The position numbers and the translations under genes were made by a program. DNA of 64,000 bases from Nitrospiraceae bacterium (GTDB lineage: Bacteria; Nitrospirota; Nitrospiria; Nitrospirales; Nitrospiraceae), in NCBI GenBank assembly GCA_919902505.1, contig CAKKRE010000022.1, positions 1 through 64,000 on the forward strand, read 5' to 3'. Position 1 is the first letter of the stretch. Every line of letters begins with the position of its first letter. Below are positions 50,061-60,662 of the stretch, piece by piece. The notes under the pieces are model-generated. The model ran no database searches. It was not told the DNA's origin and saw only the letters and a list, made by a program, of their open reading frames with translations.

Positions 50061-50758
50061 CCGTGGGGGCGACGAAATCGCACAGCAAGAAGTCGCAGGG
50101 GCTGACCATTGCGCTGTCCAAGGGCAAGTTGTTGGGACCGGTGCTGTACCTGCTGAAGCAAGCCGGCTACTATAGCCCCGGCCTGTCGACGGAGAGCCGT
50201 AAGTTGGTGTTTGCCTGTTCGTCCAACGATGCCACCTTTCTCATCGTCAGGCCAACCGATGTGCCCACCTATGTTGAGCACGGAGCGGCGGATGTCGGAG
50301 TGGTGGGCAAAGACGTGTTACTGGAGCAGGGCAGCGACGTCTATGAGCCGTTGGATTTGAAGGTCGGAGCGTGTAGAATCTCGGTCGCCGCGCTGCAGGG
50401 GCAACCCTCGCCGGACCGGTGGTCGTCGAAGATTCGGGTGGCGACGAAGTACCCCAACGTCACCGAGCGGTATTTCAATCAGCGCGGGGTGCCGGTCGAA
50501 ATTGTGAAATTGTACGGGTCTATCGAACTCGCGCCGATTGTCGGATTAGCCGATCGGATCGTCGATTTGGTTGAAACAGGCAGCACCCTCAAGGCGCATG
50601 ACCTGGCAGAGGTTGAGGTGATCACGCACTCGACTGCCAGGCTGATTGTGAATCGAGCCAGCCTCAAATTGAAACATGAACCGCTCAAGGTGTTGATCGA
50701 GCGGTTGCGCGCCGCGGTGGGGCAAGAAGATAGCGGCCGGGCCGCATCGGGCGCATAA
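50057..50758 (+). CDS. hisG: ATP phosphoribosyltransferase, short form
   Basis: A 233-residue enzyme that catalyses the first step of histidine synthesis (ATP plus PRPP). The blocks [36 protein letters not shown] and [20 protein letters not shown] are diagnostic. The length corresponds to the short HisG class, which lacks the C-terminal regulatory domain and usually needs HisZ as a partner; no hisZ lies in this window. The start is GTG 50057 overlapping murA or GTG 50063. About 20 lead residues ([10 protein letters not shown]) are Lys/Ser-rich. Confidence 0.94.
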   Translation: MTVGATKSHSKKSQGLTIALSKGKLLGPVLYLLKQAGYYSPGLSTESRKLVFACSSNDATFLIVRPTDVPTYVEHGAADVGVVGKDVLLEQGSDVYEPLDLKVGACRISVAALQGQPSPDRWSSKIRVATKYPNVTERYFNQRGVPVEIVKLYGSIELAPIVGLADRIVDLVETGSTLKAHDLAEVEVITHSTARLIVNRASLKLKHEPLKVLIERLRAAVGQEDSGRAASGA

Positions 50759-50809
50759 GACATAAGTCTCTGACTTTGTGGCGGGTGTCGAAGTAGCGGA
50801 ACGGATGAT

Positions 50810-52093
50810 ATGACCATTCTGGCGAGCACCGATCGGGCGTATGGCAAGGCGTTGCGAAAAATCGTGACCCGCTCGCGCACTCAAGGCGCAGGTGTGGAGA
50901 AGAGCGTGCGCACGATTCTGAAGGCCGTGGAGCGGGGCGGAGATCGTGCAGTCCTCCGGTATACGAAGAAGTTCGATCGGCTGTCCTTGAAGCTCGATCA
51001 CATGCGTGTAACCCCCGAAGAGATCAAGGAGGCCTACTACCACATTCGCAAGGATGAGGGGGACTCCTTGCGCTATGCCGCAGAACGTGTACGACAATTC
51101 CATGAGCGTCAGCGCACCAAAACCTGGATGTATCAGGAACAGAACGCCACACTCGGTCAGATGGTCACGCCCCTGGACGCCGTCGGCGTGTATGTGCCGG
51201 GCGGCAAGGCCGTCTATCCCTCGTCGGTGCTGATGTGTGCGATTCCCGCAAAAGTGGCTGGTGTTCGGCGCATCGTCATGTGCACCCCGACCCCGAAAGG
51301 GGAGATCAATCCCTATCTATTGGTGGCCGCGGATATTGCCGGTGTCGATGAAATCTATCGCGTAGGCGGTGTGCAGGCAATCGGCGCGATGGCGTTCGGG
51401 ACGAAGACCATCGCCAAGGTCGACAAAATTGTGGGTCCCGGGAATATTTTCGTCGCCACGGCCAAGCGGCTACTCTATGGCACCGTCGGTATCGATATGG
51501 TGGCCGGTCCCAGTGAGTTGCTAGTCGTAGCGGATGATGACGCCAAGCCGGCACATGTGGCGGCGGATCTGCTCTGTGAGGCGGAACATGACGAAGATGC
51601 GCAGGTGTATCTGGTCACGACCTCCGCCTCGCTGGCCAAAGAGGTGGTGCGATTGATCCAGGTGCAATTGAAGGGCTTGCAGCGAGAAAAAATTGCGGCG
51701 AAGTCGATTGCCCGGCATTTTGTAGCATTCGTCGTTCCTACCATGGATGAAGCCATTGAGGTGGCGAATGCGATTGCGCCCGAGCATTTGACCCTCTCGG
51801 TTGATCGGCCGTTCGATTATTTGGAGCAGGTGCGGCATGCCGGGGCCCTGTTTCTTGGCCGCTACACGCCACCTGCGGTGGCGGATTACGTCGCCGGTCC
51901 GAACCACGTGTTGCCGACCGGGGCGACGGCCCGCTTCTTTTCGCCGTTGTCGGTCGGCGATTACGTGAAGGTGAGCAACATCGTGCATTACACCAAGGAA
52001 GAGTTGACGAAAGCCAAGGATCATATCGTCCGACTGGCGCATATCGAGGGCTTCGATGCGCACGCCAAATCAGCCCAAAGCAGGTTCGCATGA
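50810..52093 (+). CDS. hisD: Histidinol dehydrogenase
   Basis: A 427-residue zinc enzyme that oxidises histidinol to histidine in two NAD-dependent steps. It is identified by [40 protein letters not shown], the signature [20 protein letters not shown] and, near the end, [20 protein letters not shown]. The gap of about 50 bases after hisG contains no gene. The stop overlaps hisB by four bases. It acts last in the pathway although encoded second in the operon. Confidence 0.97.
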   Translation: MTILASTDRAYGKALRKIVTRSRTQGAGVEKSVRTILKAVERGGDRAVLRYTKKFDRLSLKLDHMRVTPEEIKEAYYHIRKDEGDSLRYAAERVRQFHERQRTKTWMYQEQNATLGQMVTPLDAVGVYVPGGKAVYPSSVLMCAIPAKVAGVRRIVMCTPTPKGEINPYLLVAADIAGVDEIYRVGGVQAIGAMAFGTKTIAKVDKIVGPGNIFVATAKRLLYGTVGIDMVAGPSELLVVADDDAKPAHVAADLLCEAEHDEDAQVYLVTTSASLAKEVVRLIQVQLKGLQREKIAAKSIARHFVAFVVPTMDEAIEVANAIAPEHLTLSVDRPFDYLEQVRHAGALFLGRYTPPAVADYVAGPNHVLPTGATARFFSPLSVGDYVKVSNIVHYTKEELTKAKDHIVRLAHIEGFDAHAKSAQSRFA

Positions 52094-52695
52094 AAAAGAA
52101 CGACGCTCCAAGGCAGGCCTCGCTTCACCGCGCCACGAAGGAAACGGATATCCGCGTTGACTGGAGTCTGGACGGCACCGGGCAGGGGGCGGTCGACACC
52201 TCCATCCGGTTCTTCGACCACATGCTCGATCTCCTCGCCAAGCATGGGTTCTTCGACCTGACGGTTCAGGCCAAGGGCGATATCGAAATCGACGAACACC
52301 ACACCGTAGAGGATGTCGGGATTGTCATGGGGAAGGTCCTGCACCAGGCGTTGGGTGAAAAGGCGGGGATCAAGCGATTCGGATTCGCCTCGGTCCCGTT
52401 GGATGAAACCCTCGCGCAGGTGACGGTTGATTTGAGCGGGCGCCCCTACCTCGTGTACAACGTCAATTTGCCGGATCGAAAGATTAAGACCTTCGATCTC
52501 GGCCTGTTCGAGGATTTTTTTCAGGCCTTCGTGACCCACGGTGGGTTGAATCTGCACGTGAATCTCCAATACGGACGCAATCCGCACCACATCATGGAAG
52601 CTATCTTCAAGGCGTTGGCCCGAGCGTTGGATCAAGCCACCACGTTGGAAGAGCGTTTGTCAGGGGCCGTCCTCTCCACGAAGGGAAGCCTGTAA
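52090..52695 (+). CDS. hisB: Imidazoleglycerol-phosphate dehydratase
   Basis: A 201-residue monofunctional dehydratase. The manganese-binding His-rich motifs are [13 protein letters not shown] with [12 protein letters not shown] and, later, [22 protein letters not shown]. The N-terminal phosphatase domain of the enterobacterial bifunctional HisB is absent, as in most bacteria. The start overlaps the hisD stop. A separate histidinol-phosphate phosphatase and hisC are not in this window. Confidence 0.96.
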   Translation: MKKNDAPRQASLHRATKETDIRVDWSLDGTGQGAVDTSIRFFDHMLDLLAKHGFFDLTVQAKGDIEIDEHHTVEDVGIVMGKVLHQALGEKAGIKRFGFASVPLDETLAQVTVDLSGRPYLVYNVNLPDRKIKTFDLGLFEDFFQAFVTHGGLNLHVNLQYGRNPHHIMEAIFKALARALDQATTLEERLSGAVLSTKGSL

Positions 52696-52782
52696 GTGAT
52701 ACCGGTGGCGTGAGAGGGGGCAGTGTCTGCCATCCTGTCTGTCGTCCACCAAGTCCCCACGGGCTGTCTCCGAACGCAATAT

Positions 52783-53391
52783 ATGATTGCCATCATCGAT
52801 TACGGCATGGGTAATTTGCGGAGTGTCTCCAAGGCCTTTGAGGCGATGGGGCATCACGCGGTGGTCACGCGCGAGGCCCGTGTCGTTGCTGATGCCAGTC
52901 ACGTGGTGTTGCCCGGCGTGGGGGCCTTCGGGGATTGCATGGCGAATCTGGAGCGGTATGAATTAATCGCGCCGATTCACGCCGCCGTTCAATCCGGAAA
53001 ACCTTTTCTCGGTATTTGCCTGGGGCTGCAATTGCTGTTCACGGAGAGTGAAGAGTTCGGGGTGCACGCAGGTCTCGGCATCATTCCGGGTCGGGTGAAA
53101 AAATTTGTGCTGGAACCGTCGCTGAAGGTGCCGCATATGGGGTGGAACGACATTCACATCGTGCGGTCCGCCCCTCCGTTTGCAGGCATCGCGACCGGCA
53201 GCTATTGTTATTTTGTGCATTCCTACTACGTTGAGCCGGTTGAGCCCTCGGTGATCGCCACCGTGACCGAGTACGGGCGGTCCTTTGCGTCCGCCGTGTG
53301 GAAAGACAATGTCGTCGCCTGCCAGTTTCATCCTGAAAAAAGCCAAGCTGTCGGACTTCAAGTGATCAAGAACTTCGGGGCCTGGACGTGA
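52783..53391 (+). CDS. hisH: Imidazole glycerol phosphate synthase, glutamine amidotransferase subunit
   Basis: A 202-residue class I amidotransferase that feeds ammonia to HisF. The catalytic Cys is in FLGICLGLQLLF (about residue 80), and the His and Glu are in CQFHPEKS near the end. MIAIIDYGMGNLRSVSKAFE at 52783 is the family start, but its ribosome binding site is weak. GTG 52723 in the same frame has a good purine tract (GAGAGGGGG) and would add 20 residues. The stop overlaps the embedded lipoprotein gene. Confidence 0.95.
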   Translation: MIAIIDYGMGNLRSVSKAFEAMGHHAVVTREARVVADASHVVLPGVGAFGDCMANLERYELIAPIHAAVQSGKPFLGICLGLQLLFTESEEFGVHAGLGIIPGRVKKFVLEPSLKVPHMGWNDIHIVRSAPPFAGIATGSYCYFVHSYYVEPVEPSVIATVTEYGRSFASAVWKDNVVACQFHPEKSQAVGLQVIKNFGAWT

Positions 53392-54122
53392 GAGGCTGGT
53401 CTGTGCGGGCGCTATTGATTCCGATGACGCTGCTGCTTCTGACGGGCTGCAGCGGGACGAAAGTCACGTCCAAAGCTTCGTCGCAGCTAGGCAAGTATCA
53501 GGTCCGCACCATCGCTCTCATTCCATTTGAAACCATGGCGACTCCTCAAGCGATCGAGGCGTCCGGGCCCGCGTTTCCCGTCCCGTCCGGCGCACGACGG
53601 TCTGATATGGCTGTCGGGGTCCCTCCGACGACCGATCAAGCCGTGCGCCAGACTCATCGCGTGCCGGCCTCCGCTGGTGAGAAAGTCACCGATCTGATGT
53701 GGGCGAAACTCAAAGCCCGATCCGGGTTACAACTGCTCTCCCCCAACGAATCGGCAAGGGTTGCGCGGGAAGTTTCCGGGGGGACCGCGACGGACACAAT
53801 GCCGGCCCACAAGATTGCTCAACGACTCGGAGCCGATGCGGCACTCAGCGGCAAGGTGCTTGTCTATCAGGAACGTGTCGGCAGTCGGCTTGGCGCGGAC
53901 CCACCGGCCGCCGTGGGATTCGAGGTGAAGCTGGTAGCGCCCGACGGCATGGTCCTGTGGGAGGGCAACTACTATGAAAAGCAACGGCCGATGACGGAAG
54001 ACTTTTTAGGCTTTGTCCAGCGCTATGGCGTGTTTGTCACTGCCGAAGAGTTGGCCGCGTATGGAGCGGAGGAATTGGCGGATGCGTTTCCATATGGCGG
54101 CGCAGCAGGCGGGGGAAAATGA
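53388..54122 (+). CDS. Lipoprotein of unknown function embedded in the his operon
   Basis: A 244-residue protein starting at GTG 53388, overlapping the hisH stop. The signal peptide ends in a lipobox, PMTLLLLTGCSGTK, so it should be lipidated at the cysteine near residue 21. A Ser/Pro-rich stretch (about 60-95) is followed by a domain with EKVTDLMWAKLKARSGLQLL and DAALSGKVLVYQERVGSRLG. It resembles the periplasmic fold of small TolB/CsgG-like lipoproteins, but I cannot assign a family. It is not a known histidine enzyme; its overlap with hisH and 22-base gap to hisA make it co-transcribed. Confidence 0.75.
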   Translation: MRGWSVRALLIPMTLLLLTGCSGTKVTSKASSQLGKYQVRTIALIPFETMATPQAIEASGPAFPVPSGARRSDMAVGVPPTTDQAVRQTHRVPASAGEKVTDLMWAKLKARSGLQLLSPNESARVAREVSGGTATDTMPAHKIAQRLGADAALSGKVLVYQERVGSRLGADPPAAVGFEVKLVAPDGMVLWEGNYYEKQRPMTEDFLGFVQRYGVFVTAEELAAYGAEELADAFPYGGAAGGGK

Positions 54123-54144
54123 ACGTGTTGCGACAGGTGCTGTC

Positions 54145-54870
54145 ATGCGTGTGATTCCGGCGATTGATCTCAAAGACGGCCGCTGTGTCCGATTGCGGCA
54201 GGGCGACATGGCCGCTGAAACGGTGTACTCAGAGGACGTGCCTTCGGTGGCCGGCCGCTGGCAGCAGCAAGGCGCCGATCTCATTCATGTCGTCGATCTG
54301 AACGGAGCCGTCGATGGGGAGCCGAAGAATCTTCCCCAGATCGAAGCGGTGATGAAGACAGTCAGCGTGAAGGTGCAAGTGGGGGGTGGGATCCGGACCA
54401 TTGAGACCGTGCGGCGATATCTCCATGCGGGTGTGGCGCGCGTGGTCCTGGGGACGGCCGCCCTTATGGATCGAACGTTTCTGGCGCAGGCCTGTCAGGA
54501 GTTCCCTCGGCGTATTTTGTTGGGACTCGACGCGCGAGACGGGAAGGTCGCGGTGAAGGGCTGGACGGCGGTGTCCGAGACCAAGGCCATCGATCTTCTC
54601 AAAGAACTTGCTGGTCTTGAACTGGGGGCCGTCATTTATACCGATATTGCGCGGGATGGAATGCTGAATGGGCCGAACCTGACGGCGTTGCGAGAAGTCG
54701 TCGATTGTTCGTCGTTTCCCGTCATCGCGTCCGGTGGCATCACGCGTGTGGAAGATCTGCGGGCGGTGCACGCGCTCGGTCCTCGCGTGGAGGGCGCCAT
54801 CGTCGGCAAGGCCCTCTACGACGGGAAATTGGACTATGCAGCAGCGGTTGCAGCCATCGGGAAACGTTGA
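54145..54870 (+). CDS. hisA: ProFAR isomerase
   Basis: A 241-residue (beta/alpha)8 barrel enzyme of the histidine pathway. The start ATG 54145 (MRVIPAIDLKDGRCVRLRQG) gives the conserved first strand with its catalytic Asp, and IYTDIARDGMLNGPNLTALR has the second. The phosphate-binding loops are VQVGGGIRTIETV and FPVIASGGITRVEDL. The track ORF extends upstream over the lipoprotein gene and is not real there. hisF follows after about 53 bases. Confidence 0.95.
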   Translation: MRVIPAIDLKDGRCVRLRQGDMAAETVYSEDVPSVAGRWQQQGADLIHVVDLNGAVDGEPKNLPQIEAVMKTVSVKVQVGGGIRTIETVRRYLHAGVARVVLGTAALMDRTFLAQACQEFPRRILLGLDARDGKVAVKGWTAVSETKAIDLLKELAGLELGAVIYTDIARDGMLNGPNLTALREVVDCSSFPVIASGGITRVEDLRAVHALGPRVEGAIVGKALYDGKLDYAAAVAAIGKR

Positions 54871-54923
54871 GGACCTTGCATGCGGCTGGACGAAAATAGC
54901 ACCGGCTCGTTTCACGAACCTCT

Positions 54924-55694
54924 ATGCTGACTAAGCGCATCATTCCCTGTTTGGATGTGAAGGATGGTCGAGTCGTCAAAGGCGTGAGCTTCGTGAATTT
55001 GCGGGATGCCGGCGATCCGGTCGAGGTGGCTACCATCTATGATCGCGAAGGTGCGGACGAATTGTGTTTTCTGGATATCACCGCCTCACACGAAAACCGC
55101 AAGACCATCATCGATGTAGTGGAGCAAACCGCCGCTCGTGTGTTTATGCCGCTCACGGTCGGAGGCGGGGTGCGTACGCTGGATGACATTCGGACCTTGC
55201 TCAATGCCGGGGCCGACAAAGTCAGCATCAACACCACGGCGGTGCAGCAGCCGGAATTTGTTCGCGAGGCCGCCCAGCGATTCGGTACGCAGTGCATCGT
55301 GGTGGCGATCGACGCCAAACAGTCCGGTCAGGCGGCTCGCTGGGAAGTGTTCACCCACGGCGGACGAAAACCGACCGGCCTGGACGCAGTCGAGTGGGCG
55401 CAACGGATGGAAGGCTACGGGGCCGGAGAGATCCTCCTGACCAGCATGGACCAGGACGGTCGCCAGAACGGGTATGATTTGGCGTTGACTGCGGCGGTTT
55501 CGGAGCGTCTCTCGATTCCGGTGATCGCCTCGGGCGGGGTGGGGACCTTGGAGCATCTCTACGACGGGTTGGTGCAGGGGAAAGCGGATGCCGTCCTGGC
55601 CGCCTCGATCTTCCACTATCGTACCCATACCATTCAGGAGGCCAAGGCCTATCTACGAGACCGCGGGGTGCCGGTTCGACTGGGACCAGCCTAG
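54924..55694 (+). CDS. hisF: Imidazole glycerol phosphate synthase, cyclase subunit
   Basis: A 256-residue barrel enzyme that pairs with His[21 protein letters not shown] is the standard start with the catalytic Asp. The second is in [20 protein letters not shown]. Phosphate sites [20 protein letters not shown] and [20 protein letters not shown] are intact. The stop at 55694 is directly followed by the hisIE coding region. Confidence 0.96.
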   Translation: MLTKRIIPCLDVKDGRVVKGVSFVNLRDAGDPVEVATIYDREGADELCFLDITASHENRKTIIDVVEQTAARVFMPLTVGGGVRTLDDIRTLLNAGADKVSINTTAVQQPEFVREAAQRFGTQCIVVAIDAKQSGQAARWEVFTHGGRKPTGLDAVEWAQRMEGYGAGEILLTSMDQDGRQNGYDLALTAAVSERLSIPVIASGGVGTLEHLYDGLVQGKADAVLAASIFHYRTHTIQEAKAYLRDRGVPVRLGPA

Positions 55695-55709
55695 ATGGAG
55701 CAGCATGTG

Positions 55710-56393
55710 ATGTCGAAAGAGAATCGGGGCATGACGTTTGACGGACAAGGGTTGATTCCCGCCGTGATTCAAGATTGGTTGGATGGCACCGTGTTGATGG
55801 TCGGGTACATGAATCAGGAGGCCATCACCAAAACGATTCAGACGAGATCCGTTCACTTTTGGAGCCGGTCTCGCCGAAAGTTGTGGGAGAAGGGCGAAAC
55901 GTCCGGGCATTTCCTCAAGGTGAAGGATCTCTTTGTCGATTGTGATCGTGACACGATTCTCGTGAAGGCCGAACCTGTCGGGCCGACCTGCCATACCGGT
56001 GAACGCGCCTGCTTTTTCGCCCGGATGACGGAAGAGGGGCAGGCCGGTGAGGAGAAGACCCAGGATGCCGGTGGGGGGATCTTGGATCGGGTGTACCAGA
56101 CCATACTGACGCGCAAGGCCAGTCCGCAGCCCGACTCCTATGTGTCGAAATTATTGCAGGGCGGAGCCGATCGCATTCTCAAGAAGGTTGCAGAAGAGGC
56201 GGGAGAGGTGATTATCGCCGCAAAGAATCAGAAGCGGGAAGAGATCATCTATGAGACAGCCGATCTGCTCTTTCACACCCTGCTGGTGCTGGGGTACCAC
56301 GATGTGACGCTGAATGAGGTGTACCGTGAACTAGGGACTCGCTTCGGAAAGTCCGGGATACGGCCCTCGCCTGAGGGGGGATCGCGTGGATAA
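55710..56393 (+). CDS. hisIE: Bifunctional phosphoribosyl-AMP cyclohydrolase / phosphoribosyl-ATP pyrophosphatase
   Basis: A protein of about 227 residues that fuses HisI and HisE. The HisI half has VLMVGYMNQEAITKTIQTRS, HFWSRSRRKLWEKGETSGH and CDRDTILVKAEPVGPTCHTG with zinc-binding cysteines. The HisE half (about 125 onward) has SYVSKLLQGGADRILKKVAE and EAGEVIIAAKN with its acidic metal site. ATG 55710 has GGAG at a good distance; ATG 55695, directly after the hisF stop, is the tracked alternative. Its stop overlaps the next gene's GTG. Confidence 0.95.
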   Translation: MSKENRGMTFDGQGLIPAVIQDWLDGTVLMVGYMNQEAITKTIQTRSVHFWSRSRRKLWEKGETSGHFLKVKDLFVDCDRDTILVKAEPVGPTCHTGERACFFARMTEEGQAGEEKTQDAGGGILDRVYQTILTRKASPQPDSYVSKLLQGGADRILKKVAEEAGEVIIAAKNQKREEIIYETADLLFHTLLVLGYHDVTLNEVYRELGTRFGKSGIRPSPEGGSRG

Positions 56394-56730
56394 CTGTATC
56401 TTTTGTCGCATTGTCGAAGGCGGTATTCCGGCCAAAATTGTGTGTCAGGATGATCAGGTTCTGGCATTCGAAGACATCAATGCGCAGGCCCCGGTCCATA
56501 TCCTGGTCATTCCGAAACGCCACGTGGCCGCTGTCCAAGACTGTCGAGAGGGAGACCGGGCGCTATTGGGGCATCTGCTATTGACCTGCTCAAAAGTCGC
56601 CGGCATGAAGAACCTGACCGAATCCGGCTATCGGATCGTCACGAACACGGGCGCGGAGAGCGGGCAGACCGTGTTTCATCTCCATCTTCATGTGCTCGGC
56701 GGGAGGCACATGGCCTGGCCTCCGGGATAA
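56386..56730 (+). CDS. HIT-family protein (HinT-like)
   Basis: A 114-residue protein from GTG 56386 (MDNCIFCRIVEGGIPAKIVC). The histidine triad is in VFHLHLHVLGGRHMAWPPG and the N-terminal CIFC pair is zinc-binding in many HinT proteins. HinT hydrolyses nucleotide phosphoramidates. It overlaps the end of hisIE and is the last gene of the his operon. A promoter for dnaG follows. Confidence 0.93.
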   Translation: MDNCIFCRIVEGGIPAKIVCQDDQVLAFEDINAQAPVHILVIPKRHVAAVQDCREGDRALLGHLLLTCSKVAGMKNLTESGYRIVTNTGAESGQTVFHLHLHVLGGRHMAWPPG

Positions 56731-56747
56731 TCCGCTCCTCTCCTCGA

Positions 56748-56785
56748 TTGACACTCATGCAGACCGTTTGTTAGGGTGAACGGTC
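56748..56785 (+). promoter_or_regulatory. Promoter of dnaG-rpoD with an overlapping dyad
   Basis: TTGACA (56748-56753), an 18-base spacer and TAGGGT (56772-56777). GACCGTT (56762-56768) and AACGGTC (56779-56785) form a perfect 7-bp inverted repeat centred on the -10 box, a likely repressor site. Confidence 0.55.
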
Positions 56786-56861
56786 AACTTTCAATCGCGC
56801 TCAATGCACTCCAGCCGGCTGCAGTCTGGTTGGATCCCTGCGGGCACAAGCGAGGACCGCC

Positions 56862-58706
56862 GTGGGCCAAGGCCTGATTTCGGACGACGTCATCAACCAA
56901 ATCAGAGACCGAGTGGACATCGCGGAGATCGTGGGTCAACACGTGGCATTGACCCGAGCCGGGCAGAATCTCAAGGGGCTCTGTCCGTTTCATCAAGAAA
57001 AGTCTCCCTCCTTTACGGTCAGCTCGTCGCGACAGATTTTTCACTGCTTCGGCTGCGGCGCCGGCGGCAATGTGTATACGTTTCTGATGAAATTGACCGG
57101 GGCCGGCTTTCCTGAGATTGTTCGTGATCTGGGTCGCAAGGTAGGGGTGGATGTTCCGGAGTCGGCCGGTGGATATTCCAGCGAGGCGCGCACGCAGCTG
57201 GGTCGGCTGGAGCGGCTCAATGCTGCGGCCGGTGCCTATTATCAGCGCATGCTACTGGATCACACCGCCGGTGCTCCTGCCCGTGCTTATCTCGACGGGC
57301 GCGGCATTCAGCATAACACGATTGCGCAGTTTCAAATCGGCTATGCCCTGCCGGAGTGGGATGGATTGACCAAAGCGATGTTGAAAGAGGGATTCGCCCC
57401 TGCGGATCTGGTTGCGGCGGGCTTGTCCATTCCGCGAGATCAGAGCGGACAACAGAAAACCGCCGTGTCAGGCCACTACGATCGATTCCGCGCCCGGGTT
57501 ATGTTTCCGATCATGGATCTGCGCAAGCGGGTGGTGGCGTTCGGCGGACGTATTCTCGGAGAGGGGCTGCCCAAGTATTTGAACTCCCCCGAGACGCCGC
57601 TCTTTAAGAAGGGGCACACCTTGTTCGCCCTGGAAGCAGCTCGTGAGGCGGCGGGGCAGCAACACACACTGATCATTGTGGAGGGATATTTCGATGCCGT
57701 GGCGTTGCACCAGGCCGGCATCCGCCATGTGGCCGCCACACTGGGCACAGCTCTGACCGCCGAACACATCACCGTGATCAGGCGCTTTGCCTCCAATGTC
57801 GTGCTGTTGTTCGATCCCGATCAGGCCGGGGTGCGGGCTGCACTGAGGACGTTGGATTTGTTCGTCAACAGTGGGTTGAGTGTCAAGGTTGTCTCGCTGC
57901 CGGAGGGGGATGATCCCGATACGTACGTGAGGAAATACGGCGCCGAAGGGTTTACGGCTTTACACGAAGCGGCCCCGAGTCTGCTGGATTTTGCCGTGGA
58001 GCACAGTCTGCGAACGGCTGAGTCCGGAACCGTGGAAGGCCGGATCCGCGCGGTGGATGCGGTGTTGCGGATTCTGCAGAAAAGCGCCCATCCCATCGAG
58101 CGAGAGGAACGGATTCGTTTAGTAGCGGAACGGTTGGGACTCAGCCAGCAACGATTGATCGATCGCTATCCGACGCTGGCATCCGAGGAGACACGCCGGC
58201 CTTCTTCCCGGCCCACGGCCCCGCCCGCTGCGGCGGCGTCGAAACCGAAGGGCAATCCGGAGGAGCGTGATCTGGCACATTTCTTAGTGCAGGGAAGTCT
58301 GTCGGCCGAGGATCTTCGGAAGTTGTCGCCGGACGCCTTTTCCACGCCGGCCTATCGCCGACTGATTGAAGGCGCGATGCAGCATCTTGAGCAGGATGGA
58401 CGGGTGTCCGTTCGGGGCCTGTTGGATGCTCTGATCAATGACGAGGACTGTGGCTCGTTGGTGTCTGAGTTGTCGATGCTGGAGCAGCATTATGATGATG
58501 TCCCGGCACATATTGCCGGATGTTTGGACACGCTGGAGCGGAGAGGCCGTGAGCGGACCATGGGGGCCCTGATTCAGGAGTTGAAGGCCGCCGAACGGGA
58601 GCGGCGTGAAGCGGATGTGCACCGCCTGAACGGATTGATTAACGAGATGCGGATTCGGAAGGCCGGCGTGATGCCGGCTGCGCTGACGTCTGCGGTGAAG
58701 GAGTAG
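56862..58706 (+). CDS. dnaG: DNA primase
   Basis: A 614-residue primase that starts at GTG 56862 ([20 protein letters not shown]). The N-terminal zinc-binding domain has [11 protein letters not shown] and [15 protein letters not shown]. The RNA polymerase domain contains the DnaG signature near [20 protein letters not shown] and the TOPRIM metal site in [16 protein letters not shown] (about residue 272) and [13 protein letters not shown]. The C-terminal part (about 460-614), after a Pro/Ala linker, is the DnaB-binding helical domain. rpoD follows 2 bases later, as in the classical macromolecular-synthesis operon, here without rpsU. Confidence 0.96.
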   Translation: MGQGLISDDVINQIRDRVDIAEIVGQHVALTRAGQNLKGLCPFHQEKSPSFTVSSSRQIFHCFGCGAGGNVYTFLMKLTGAGFPEIVRDLGRKVGVDVPESAGGYSSEARTQLGRLERLNAAAGAYYQRMLLDHTAGAPARAYLDGRGIQHNTIAQFQIGYALPEWDGLTKAMLKEGFAPADLVAAGLSIPRDQSGQQKTAVSGHYDRFRARVMFPIMDLRKRVVAFGGRILGEGLPKYLNSPETPLFKKGHTLFALEAAREAAGQQHTLIIVEGYFDAVALHQAGIRHVAATLGTALTAEHITVIRRFASNVVLLFDPDQAGVRAALRTLDLFVNSGLSVKVVSLPEGDDPDTYVRKYGAEGFTALHEAAPSLLDFAVEHSLRTAESGTVEGRIRAVDAVLRILQKSAHPIEREERIRLVAERLGLSQQRLIDRYPTLASEETRRPSSRPTAPPAAAASKPKGNPEERDLAHFLVQGSLSAEDLRKLSPDAFSTPAYRRLIEGAMQHLEQDGRVSVRGLLDALINDEDCGSLVSELSMLEQHYDDVPAHIAGCLDTLERRGRERTMGALIQELKAAERERREADVHRLNGLINEMRIRKAGVMPAALTSAVKE

Positions 58707-58708
58707 GT

Positions 58709-60514
58709 ATGCCGAAACAAGAATTACTCGGCGAGGTGAAGAAGCTCATCAATCTGGGCAAAGAGAAGGGCTTTCTCACCTACGACGATCTCAACAGCAC
58801 GTTGCCGGCCGATGTCGTGTCATCGGACCAGTTCAGCACGATCATGACGATGTTCGGGGAAATGGACATTGAGATTGTGGAGTCTGCTGAGACCGAACGC
58901 GCCCCGAAGGCCGCTGAAGGCGAAGAGGCCATCGAGGAAAGCGAAGAAGCCGAGGCGTCCGAGGAAAATGAAAAAGAAATCGATCTGACCCCTGGGGCCC
59001 TCAGCCGAACCGACGATCCCGTCAGGCTCTACCTGAAGGAGATGGGAAGCGTCGCGCTGCTGAGCCGCGAGGGCGAAATCGAGATTGCCAAGCGGATCGA
59101 AGAGGGCAAGAAAGATATCGCCACGGTCGTCTACGGCCTCCCGATGACTCTGGAGTTCGTCCTCAATCTGCGGGATCAGCTGAAGAACGGCAAGATCGAT
59201 GTGCGAGAGATCGTGCCGGTGGTCGAGACGGAAGAAGACTTTGAAGAAGAAGCCGTCGAGAAGGACTACGAAGAGCTGCGGGTCAAAACGCTGGATTCTC
59301 TCAATGCGGTCCGTAAGGTCTCGGCCTCGCTGAAAGACTTGTACGACAAGGCCCGCCATGTGGGCGCCGATCCTGAGAAGCAGAAGAAACTGCGCAAACA
59401 GATCGATACGGTGCGCGGGCAAGTCGTCGACAAGATGGAGTCGGTCAATCTGCACGGCGTGTTGAAAGACCGGATGACGCAGCGGGTTCGGGACCTCAAT
59501 CTGCTGTTTCGCCAAGCAGAGCGTGAAGTCACGAGCTGTCAACGTCGTTTGGGCGTCGGCGGTGAAGCCGGTGCGGAGCTCTTGCGGCGGTTGTGCCGGA
59601 CACACAAGGATCTTCTGGCGGTCAAACGGCGGACCAGCCTCTCTGAAGAGGTGCTGCAGGACATCAAGAAGCACTATCAGGCAGCCAAGGGCCGGATTCG
59701 CCAGCTTGAGACGGAAGAGGCCCTGATTTCTGCCGAAGAAATTAAGGACGCGGTCAAGCATCTCGATGTGGCCGAAGAAAAGGTGAAGCGAGGAAAGGCG
59801 GAGCTTGTCGAAGCCAACCTGCGGTTGGTCGTGAGTATCGCCAAGAAGTACACGAACCGGGGTCTGCAGTTTCTGGATCTGATCCAAGAGGGGAACATCG
59901 GCCTCATGAAGGCGGTCGACAAGTTCGAGTATAAGCGCGGGTATAAATTCAGCACCTACGCCACTTGGTGGATCCGGCAGGCGATCACTCGTGCCATTGC
60001 CGACCAAGCCCGGACCATCCGCATTCCAGTCCATATGATCGAAACGATCAACAAGCTGATCCGGACCTCACGCCATCTGGTGCAGAAGCTCGGTCGCGAA
60101 CCGACCCCGGAAGAGATCGCCGAACGCATGGACTTGCCGCTCGACAAGGTTCGAAAAATCCTGAAAATTGCGCGCGAACCGATTTCCCTCGAAACCCCGA
60201 TCGGCGAGGAAGAAGATAGTCACTTGGGGGACTTTATCGAGGACAAGAAGGCGGTCTCGCCGTTGGAAGCGGCCATTCGGTACGATTTGCAGCGCCAGAT
60301 CAACGGCGCGCTGGAGACCCTCACCCCTCGCGAGGAAAAGGTCTTGCGTAAGCGGTTCGGGATCGGCGAGGCCACCGATCATACGCTTGAGGAAGTGGGG
60401 CAGGACTTCGAGGTGACACGCGAGCGCATTCGGCAGATCGAAGCGAAGGCCTTGCGCAAGCTCCGACATCCGAGTCGCAGCAAGAAGTTGCGCAGTTTTG
60501 TGGAGAGTCTCTAG
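58709..60514 (+). CDS. rpoD: RNA polymerase primary sigma factor (sigma70)
   Basis: A 601-residue primary sigma factor. Region 1.1 (about 1-70) is [20 protein letters not shown], followed by an acidic linker ([20 protein letters not shown]) and region 1.2 ([20 protein letters not shown]). A non-conserved region of about 200 residues separates it from region 2, which holds [40 protein letters not shown] and [20 protein letters not shown] (core-binding and -10 recognition). Region 3 includes [15 protein letters not shown]. Region 4 ends [20 protein letters not shown] (HTH for -35 recognition). It fits the consensus-like promoters predicted in the window. Confidence 0.97.
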   Translation: MPKQELLGEVKKLINLGKEKGFLTYDDLNSTLPADVVSSDQFSTIMTMFGEMDIEIVESAETERAPKAAEGEEAIEESEEAEASEENEKEIDLTPGALSRTDDPVRLYLKEMGSVALLSREGEIEIAKRIEEGKKDIATVVYGLPMTLEFVLNLRDQLKNGKIDVREIVPVVETEEDFEEEAVEKDYEELRVKTLDSLNAVRKVSASLKDLYDKARHVGADPEKQKKLRKQIDTVRGQVVDKMESVNLHGVLKDRMTQRVRDLNLLFRQAEREVTSCQRRLGVGGEAGAELLRRLCRTHKDLLAVKRRTSLSEEVLQDIKKHYQAAKGRIRQLETEEALISAEEIKDAVKHLDVAEEKVKRGKAELVEANLRLVVSIAKKYTNRGLQFLDLIQEGNIGLMKAVDKFEYKRGYKFSTYATWWIRQAITRAIADQARTIRIPVHMIETINKLIRTSRHLVQKLGREPTPEEIAERMDLPLDKVRKILKIAREPISLETPIGEEEDSHLGDFIEDKKAVSPLEAAIRYDLQRQINGALETLTPREEKVLRKRFGIGEATDHTLEEVGQDFEVTRERIRQIEAKALRKLRHPSRSKKLRSFVESL

Positions 60515-60519
60515 GCGCG

Positions 60520-60550
60520 CCGGGCAGGCGGTTTGACTCTGCCTGCCCGG
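60520..60550 (+). terminator. GC-rich hairpin after rpoD
   Basis: The stem CCGGGCAGGC / GCCTGCCCGG with an 11-base loop lies just after the rpoD stop. There is no T-run, so termination would need Rho, or the hairpin may only protect the transcript end. Confidence 0.5.
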
Positions 60551-60662
60551 GAGCCTAGAATCGCGCTCGCTCGAACCAGGTGCGGACGGCGTGCGTTGTT
60601 GATGACCGACGGTACTGGTCATCCCTGATGCGAGCTGTGCCGGATCTTCGGCTCGCGAGGCT

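Noticed and set aside
58820-60034. 404-residue minus-strand ORF opposite rpoD
   Set aside because: It is the antisense shadow of rpoD, open because of its codon composition.
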